The position numbers and the translations under genes were made by a program. The notes below the pieces were generated by a model. That model saw nothing but the letters and a program-made list of their open reading frames with translations. It had not been told where the DNA came from and did not search any database. Shown here piece by piece: positions 6,402 through 9,947 of a stretch of DNA of 9,947 bases. The DNA is taken from NCBI GenBank assembly GCA_002506595.1, contig DAXV01000031.1, forward strand, positions 1,401 to 11,347. The letters run 5' to 3'. The first letter of the stretch is position 1. The number at the start of each line of letters is the position of its first letter. This DNA comes from Acidilobaceae archaeon UBA158. Its GTDB lineage: Archaea; Thermoproteota; Thermoprotei_A; Sulfolobales; Acidilobaceae.

Positions 6402-7556
6402 ATGTCTCGCGTAGCTATAGTTGGAGCAGGTTGGTATGGTTTTAAACCAACAACAATCGATGTATCTTTTCAAGATATGATGTTTGAATCATCATCTAGG
6501 GCCTATGCAAGCGCTAATATAGATCCTAGATATGATATAGATGCATTCGTTGATTGTCAAGAAGACATGTGGGAAGGTATTGCCATATCTGATGAATTTG
6601 CACCTGAACCAATCGGGGGAGCCTTAAGACCTACCTTTACAGTTGCAGGAGATGGACTAGAAGGTATTGCACATGCATATATGTTAATAAAAACAGGTCA
6701 TTTTAATGTAGTTGCAGTTGAATCGCATGGTAAACCAAGTGAGATTAAAACATTGCAAGATATTTATAGGTTTGCATTGGATCCATTGCATGTAAGACCA
6801 TTAGACACTGGTAACCCATTATTCTATGCAGGATTAGATGCGATAGCATATATGAAAAGAACAAATACAAAAAGGGAACACTTAGCAATGGTAGCTGTAA
6901 AGAATAAAAATAACGGGTTAAGAAATGAAAGAGCTTCCTTTGCAACTAAGATAGATCTAGACAATGTATTATCATCAAGTTATAACATTTATCCGCTATC
7001 AAATTATGAAATTGCCCCATTTAGCGATGCAAGCATTACATTTGTCTTAGCTAGTGAGGAATATGCTAAAAAGTTTACAGATAACCCTGTTTACATAGAA
7101 GGTATTGGTTATTCAACAGAAACTGGAACAGGAGCAACTGAATGGCACGAATGGGGTAAAATGAGATCAATTAGAGATGCTGCATTAATGGCATATAAGC
7201 TTGCAAACTTAAATGGTAATCCGCAAATAGACTTTGCAGAGGTAGAAGATAGATTTAGCTATATGGAATTGCTATCATTGGAAGAGTCATTGCTTGTTAA
7301 AGAAGGAGAAGCTCATAACTTATTGGAAAATGGTGAATTTAATTTTAACGGCTCATTGCCAGTAAACCCAAGTGGCGGTAGTTTATCAATGGGAGTTCAA
7401 TTGGAAGCAACTGGACTATCAAGGCTATTAGAAGCATATCTACAATTAACAAATAGAGCTGGATCTCATCAACTGAAGAATGTCAGGAGGTCTTTAGTTG
7501 TTTCTTGGAGGGGAGTTCCTACGTATACAAGTATAGTTGCTCTTCTTTCTGTATGA
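6402..7556 (+). CDS. Thiolase-fold protein lacking the catalytic Cys and His (first of pair)
   Basis: This 384-aa protein belongs to the thiolase superfamily in the SCP-x/acetyl-CoA acetyltransferase-like branch: VAIVGAG at residues 4-10, GDGLEGIAHAYMLIKTG at 83-99, the VKNKNN segment near 166-171, and NPSGGSLSMG (322-331) near the C-terminus. Usual length is about 390. The nucleophilic-Cys loop (C-x-S-G in thiolases) reads VAGDG (81-85), and the GHP motif reads GVQ (331-333), so both key residues are missing. The position of the second catalytic Cys also has none (VVSWRG, 366-371). Normal thiolase chemistry is therefore unlikely. The start ATG 6402 is preceded by GGGTG five bases upstream and gives the family-typical MSRVAIVGAG. 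An in-frame ATG at 6390, at the predicted transcription start, could give four more residues from a leaderless mRNA. It is first in a four-gene operon, with its stop codon overlapping the ribosome binding site of its paralogue. Confidence 0.85.
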   Translation: MSRVAIVGAGWYGFKPTTIDVSFQDMMFESSSRAYASANIDPRYDIDAFVDCQEDMWEGIAISDEFAPEPIGGALRPTFTVAGDGLEGIAHAYMLIKTGHFNVVAVESHGKPSEIKTLQDIYRFALDPLHVRPLDTGNPLFYAGLDAIAYMKRTNTKREHLAMVAVKNKNNGLRNERASFATKIDLDNVLSSSYNIYPLSNYEIAPFSDASITFVLASEEYAKKFTDNPVYIEGIGYSTETGTGATEWHEWGKMRSIRDAALMAYKLANLNGNPQIDFAEVEDRFSYMELLSLEESLLVKEGEAHNLLENGEFNFNGSLPVNPSGGSLSMGVQLEATGLSRLLEAYLQLTNRAGSHQLKNVRRSLVVSWRGVPTYTSIVALLSV

Positions 7557-7560
7557 GGTG
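7555..7560 (+). promoter_or_regulatory. Ribosome binding site GAGGTG of the second thiolase-like gene
   Basis: GAGGTG overlaps the TGA of the preceding gene and lies six bases before the ATG at 7567. It supports that start over the in-frame ATG at 7585, and indicates translation coupled to the upstream gene. Confidence 0.7.
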
Positions 7561-7566
7561 AGATAA

Positions 7567-8745
7567 ATGAGACCAAATATATTTATGAAGGATAGGGTAG
7601 CAATAGTCGGTGCAGGATTAACGACATTTATGAGAAGAGCTCAAGAAACGTCTAGAGAGCTTGCTTGGGAAGCAGCAAAGATGGCATTAGATTCTGCAGG
7701 ACTAACATTAAAGGATATAGATTGTGTCGTTATAGGTTCTGCGCCTGATACTTTTGACGGAATGCATTTCAAAGGAGAATACCTAGCTGATGGCTCTGGG
7801 GCAATAAATAAGCCGATGACTAGAGTATATGTAGGTGGAGGAACTGGAGTTTTTGTCCCTGAGGCTGCTTATTGGCATATAGCAAGCGGTTTATGCAAGA
7901 AGGTATTAGTTGTTGCAGAAGAAAAGATGAGTCCAGCTCATCCACATCCACAATATGTTTTCAAATACATCTGGGATCCTATAATTGAAAGACCGCTAGG
8001 GCCTAATCTAATTTGGATATTTGCAATGGAAATGAGAAGATATATGGCAAAATGTGGAGCAAAGAAAGAAGACATTGCATTAGTTAGCGTTAAAAACAAG
8101 AGAAATGCATTAGATCATCCAGCAGCTCTAACAGCTGCTAACATAACTGTTGATGACGTATTAAAGAGTGAAACATTAGTATGGCCAGTCAATTTGTTAG
8201 ATGTATCCCCTGTTACTGATGGAGCGGCTGCATTAGTTATGACATCAGAAAACGTTGCAAGACAAATTACAGATACGCCAGTATGGGTTGATGGAATAGG
8301 ATTTACATTAGAAAATCAACATTGGTATAATAGAGAATTAGCATTTCCAAGATATTTAAATTATGCAGCAAGGATGGCCTATAAAATGGCAGGCATTGAG
8401 AGACCATGGAAGGAGATCGATGTTGCAGAGCCTTATGATCCATTTGATTACAAGGAATTACATCATATAGAGGGATTAATGTTAGCAAGGCCTTGTGAGG
8501 CATACAAATTAGTAAGAGAAGGGTATTTTGATAGAGACGGAGAATTACCAACAAGCCCAAGCGGTGGATTATTAGGAGTTGGGAATCCAATAGCTGCAGC
8601 TGGAACAATGAAGGTTGCTGAATTATTCTGGCAATTAAGATATGAAGCCGGTAAAAGACAAGTCAAGAAGCCAGTTCACAAAGCAGTTGCAAATGCATGG
8701 GGAGATCTCATGCAAGCAGGAACAGTTATTGTTTTAAGTAATTAG
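7567..8745 (+). CDS. Thiolase-fold protein lacking the catalytic Cys and His (second of pair)
   Basis: This 392-aa thiolase-superfamily protein is a paralogue of the gene before it. Landmarks are VAIVGAGLTTF (residues 11-21), the helix AWEAAKMALDSAGL (33-46), the loop VGGGTG (89-94) where thiolases have C-x-S-G, SPVTDGAAALVM (214-225), and SPSGGLLGVGNP (330-341) where thiolases end in GHP. The nucleophile is thus Gly and the histidine is Asn (N340). It keeps more of the canonical family layout than its neighbour, including the acidic segment AEPYDPFDYKE (287-297), whose Tyr and Asp residues are candidates for acid-base chemistry. Cysteine-less thiolase-fold enzymes such as Ltp2 carry out CoA-ester retro-aldol cleavage with a DUF35 partner; the same architecture follows here, so an aldolase-type role is an inference. 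A lipid-transfer or CoA-ester binding role is also possible. Eleven bases separate it from the next start. Confidence 0.87.
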   Translation: MRPNIFMKDRVAIVGAGLTTFMRRAQETSRELAWEAAKMALDSAGLTLKDIDCVVIGSAPDTFDGMHFKGEYLADGSGAINKPMTRVYVGGGTGVFVPEAAYWHIASGLCKKVLVVAEEKMSPAHPHPQYVFKYIWDPIIERPLGPNLIWIFAMEMRRYMAKCGAKKEDIALVSVKNKRNALDHPAALTAANITVDDVLKSETLVWPVNLLDVSPVTDGAAALVMTSENVARQITDTPVWVDGIGFTLENQHWYNRELAFPRYLNYAARMAYKMAGIERPWKEIDVAEPYDPFDYKELHHIEGLMLARPCEAYKLVREGYFDRDGELPTSPSGGLLGVGNPIAAAGTMKVAELFWQLRYEAGKRQVKKPVHKAVANAWGDLMQAGTVIVLSN

Positions 8746-8753
8746 GGGGTGAT
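8745..8753 (+). promoter_or_regulatory. Ribosome binding site GGGGGTGAT of the first DUF35 gene
   Basis: GGTGAT within this G-rich element matches the archaeal 16S 3' end and lies three bases before the ATG at 8757, a rather tight spacing. It begins at the last base of the upstream stop codon and supports operon-style coupling. Confidence 0.65.
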
Positions 8754-8756
8754 ATC

Positions 8757-9287
8757 ATGAGCCAGAAGATAAATAAATTACCTGGTATAAAATTGAAAGA
8801 AAGCGAAATGTATTCGTTAATAGGTTTAGTTGAAGACATGCCTAAGGCTAAATATGATTTTGCAGCAGGTACTACATTATCAACATTTTTACATGGATTA
8901 AAGGAAGGAAAAATATTAGGAAGAAAATGTCCTAAGTGCGGTAGAATTTATGTTCCTCCAAGATCTTATTGCGAGTGGTGTCATGTTGCAACAAACGAAT
9001 GGGTTGAAGTACCTCAAACAGGAGAAATTCATACTGCGGTTATAACATATATATCTACAAAGAGAGAGAAAATAGAAAAGCCTGAGGTTGTTGGCACAAT
9101 AAAGCTTGATGTACCAGGATATAAAGAAGGAGAATATGAGTTTGCTGGCCTATTCCATAAATTATGCATAGATCCTCAAGATGTAATAAGTGGAAAAGCA
9201 ATAGGCATGAAAGTTAAAGCAAAGTGGAAACCAAAAGAAGAGAGAACTGGTAGTATTTTAGATATTGAATGCTTTGAACCATTATGA
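8757..9287 (+). CDS. DUF35 Zn-ribbon/OB-fold protein with intact ribbon
   Basis: This 176-aa protein has the two-part DUF35 architecture: a rubredoxin-like Zn ribbon, then an OB fold. The ribbon is CPKCGRIYVPPRSYCEWC, with Zn ligands C58, C61, C72 and C75. The OB fold covers roughly residues 80-175 (WVEVPQTGEIHTAVITYIS, then VKAKWKPKEERTGSILDIE). The helix before the ribbon (STFLHGLKEGKILG, 42-55) is the family's usual docking segment. DUF35 proteins bind thiolase-superfamily enzymes and CoA substrates, as in the archaeal acetoacetyl-CoA thiolase/HMG-CoA synthase complex, BbsA with BbsB, and ChsH2 with Ltp2. The location directly after two thiolase-like genes fits the same role. It is somewhat longer than minimal family members (about 130-150 aa), with about 40 N-terminal residues before the docking helix. 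Cytosolic; no membrane segments. Confidence 0.9.
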   Translation: MSQKINKLPGIKLKESEMYSLIGLVEDMPKAKYDFAAGTTLSTFLHGLKEGKILGRKCPKCGRIYVPPRSYCEWCHVATNEWVEVPQTGEIHTAVITYISTKREKIEKPEVVGTIKLDVPGYKEGEYEFAGLFHKLCIDPQDVISGKAIGMKVKAKWKPKEERTGSILDIECFEPL

Positions 9288-9293
9288 GGTGAT
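9286..9293 (+). promoter_or_regulatory. Ribosome binding site GAGGTGAT that sets the start of the second DUF35 gene
   Basis: A full-length match to the archaeal consensus overlaps the TGA of the preceding gene and stands four bases before the ATG at 9298. It argues against the longer in-frame start at 9265, which would overlap the upstream gene. Confidence 0.75.
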
Positions 9294-9297
9294 AAAT

Positions 9298-9756
9298 ATG
9301 AGTTACGATAAAAGTGGTAGGTTAGATGATTTAATTATTTTCCCAGGTGAGCAAGAAGTAGAAAAATATGTATATACACCTGGAATTCAAGGATTAGATT
9401 TTGCCAAAGGTCTTAAGGAAGGAAAAATATATGGTATGAAGTGCAAAGACGGAAAAATATATGTACCACCTAAAACATTCTGCCCAGACTTTACTCAAGG
9501 AGAACTAGTAGAAATAAAAGATGAATGGATACTTGTTTCATATACTATTATATATGAAGATATGTACAAGAAAAAGTTAGAAAATCCAAAAATCGTTGGT
9601 GTAATTAAGCCTAAAAACGCAGAAACAGGAATGATACATTTACTTAATGTGCCAGTAGACAAATTAGATATTGGAATAAAACTAAAACCTGTATTTAGGC
9701 CTGAAAACGAGAGAAAAGGAACAATAAACGATATATTGTATTTTGAATTAGCCTAA
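9298..9756 (+). CDS. DUF35 OB-fold protein with degenerate Zn ribbon
   Basis: This 152-aa paralogue of the preceding DUF35 protein shares the same order of elements: docking helix DFAKGLKEGKIYG (residues 34-46), ribbon region, and OB fold (about 73-152, with VGVIKPK and PENERKGTINDILYFE). The ribbon has decayed. The first CxxC pair has shrunk to a single C49 (MKCKDGKIY) and the second pair reads CPDF, leaving C62 only. With two of four ligands left and one residue deleted, zinc binding as in the intact copy is unlikely, although the IYVPPKTFC core is conserved. It may be a structural partner for one of the two thiolase-fold subunits, making a heteromeric complex with the intact copy. It is the last gene of the operon, with T-rich sequence after its stop. 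The ATG at 9298 is chosen because of the adjoining GAGGTGAT. Confidence 0.85.
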   Translation: MSYDKSGRLDDLIIFPGEQEVEKYVYTPGIQGLDFAKGLKEGKIYGMKCKDGKIYVPPKTFCPDFTQGELVEIKDEWILVSYTIIYEDMYKKKLENPKIVGVIKPKNAETGMIHLLNVPVDKLDIGIKLKPVFRPENERKGTINDILYFELA

Positions 9757-9783
9757 TTTTTTATACACAAATTTTTATTTTTT
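9757..9783 (+). terminator. T-rich terminator of the thiolase/DUF35 operon
   Basis: The stop codon is followed by six T's (9757-9762) and then another T-rich run at 9771-9783, with no obvious hairpin. This is typical of intrinsic archaeal termination. The same stretch also contains TATA-like sequence that may serve the next reading frame. Confidence 0.5.
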
Positions 9784-9794
9784 ATATAAAACAA

Positions 9795-9947
9795 ATGAAG
9801 AGAAATATATGGAAAAGAGAAAATATTTCTGGAAGAAGAACTTTCATGGTTTATCTGAAAAACATGGAAAAAGCAATTATAATAATTCATAAAATATGGG
9901 TTTTTAATGATAATATAAATGATATAGCAAGAACAGTTGCTAGAGAA
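9795..9947 (+). CDS. Possible gene start, partial, with helix-turn-helix-like segment
   Basis: An open frame of 51 codons begins at ATG 9795 and runs off the right edge without a stop. It reads MKRNIWKRENISGRR at first and ends FNDNINDIARTVARE. The last part (INDIARTVARE) looks like the first helices of a winged-helix DNA-binding domain, but only half of such a motif is visible. A stop-free stretch this long would be uncommon by chance in DNA this AT-rich, yet not impossible. TATA-like TTATATAA at 9782-9789 is too close to serve ATG 9795 as a leaderless start, so ATG 9846 or 9864 could be the true start. No ribosome binding site is seen. The product cannot be assigned; a transcription regulator is a guess. 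Confidence 0.35.
   Translation, partial: MKRNIWKRENISGRRTFMVYLKNMEKAIIIIHKIWVFNDNINDIARTVARE

Noticed and set aside
6309..6473. N-terminal extension of 55 residues on the 657-aa synthetase reading frame
   Set aside because: It overlaps the divergent thiolase-like gene and its promoter, is unlike synthetase N-termini, and the ATG at 6308 begins a normal family N-terminus.
6745..8666. Minus-strand open frames of 66-101 codons within the thiolase-like genes
   Set aside because: Low-complexity Leu/Ser/Pro-rich shadows of real genes on the other strand.
9265..9297. Longer start for the second DUF35 protein
   Set aside because: It would overlap the upstream coding sequence by 23 bases, and a full GAGGTGAT site stands just before the ATG at 9298.

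Overview
The window looks like the chromosome of a thermoacidophilic archaeon, most likely a low-GC member of the Sulfolobales (Acidianus, Sulfolobus or Sulfurisphaera type). This is inferred, not proven, from four signs. The DNA is about one-third GC. Lead genes have BRE plus TATA-box promoters about 25 bases from the start codon, consistent with leaderless mRNAs. Internal operon genes carry strong GAGGTGAT-type ribosome binding sites. The gene content (acyl-CoA synthetases, thiolase-fold proteins and DUF35 Zn-ribbon/OB-fold proteins side by side) is typical of Sulfolobales acyl-CoA metabolism loci. There are no RNA genes, IS elements, CRISPR arrays or long repeats, and no gene-free stretch longer than about 120 bases.

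Layout: the 5' end of an M20-family metallohydrolase gene (minus strand, running off the left edge) diverges from a small cupin gene (plus). The cupin converges on, and overlaps by 22 bases, a minus-strand block of three adenylate-forming acyl-CoA synthetase paralogues. Read 5' to 3' on the minus strand, these are a 657-aa enzyme (6308-4335), a 631-aa acetyl/propionyl-CoA-synthetase-like enzyme (4240-2345) and a 498-aa degenerate member (2328-832). From a shared promoter region of about 90 bases, a plus-strand operon of four tightly packed genes runs the other way: two thiolase-fold proteins (6402-7556, 7567-8745), a DUF35 protein with an intact four-cysteine Zn ribbon (8757-9287) and a second DUF35 protein with a broken ribbon (9298-9756). 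A further reading frame starts near 9795 and runs off the right edge.

How they may work together: the synthetases would load short or medium acids onto CoA, and the thiolase/DUF35 cluster would act on the resulting acyl-CoA. Both thiolase-fold proteins lack the nucleophilic cysteine and the GHP-motif histidine, so ordinary thiolysis or Claisen chemistry is unlikely. Known cysteine-less thiolase-fold enzymes that work with DUF35 partners (the Ltp2/ChsH2 steroid side-chain aldolase) suggest an alternative: a 2+2 heteromeric acyl-CoA aldolase or retro-aldolase, in which one copy of each pair may be catalytic and the other structural. The third synthetase is similarly eroded at both of its nucleotide and catalytic loops. 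The locus therefore combines active enzymes with diverged or pseudo-enzyme paralogues, and this is its most interesting property.
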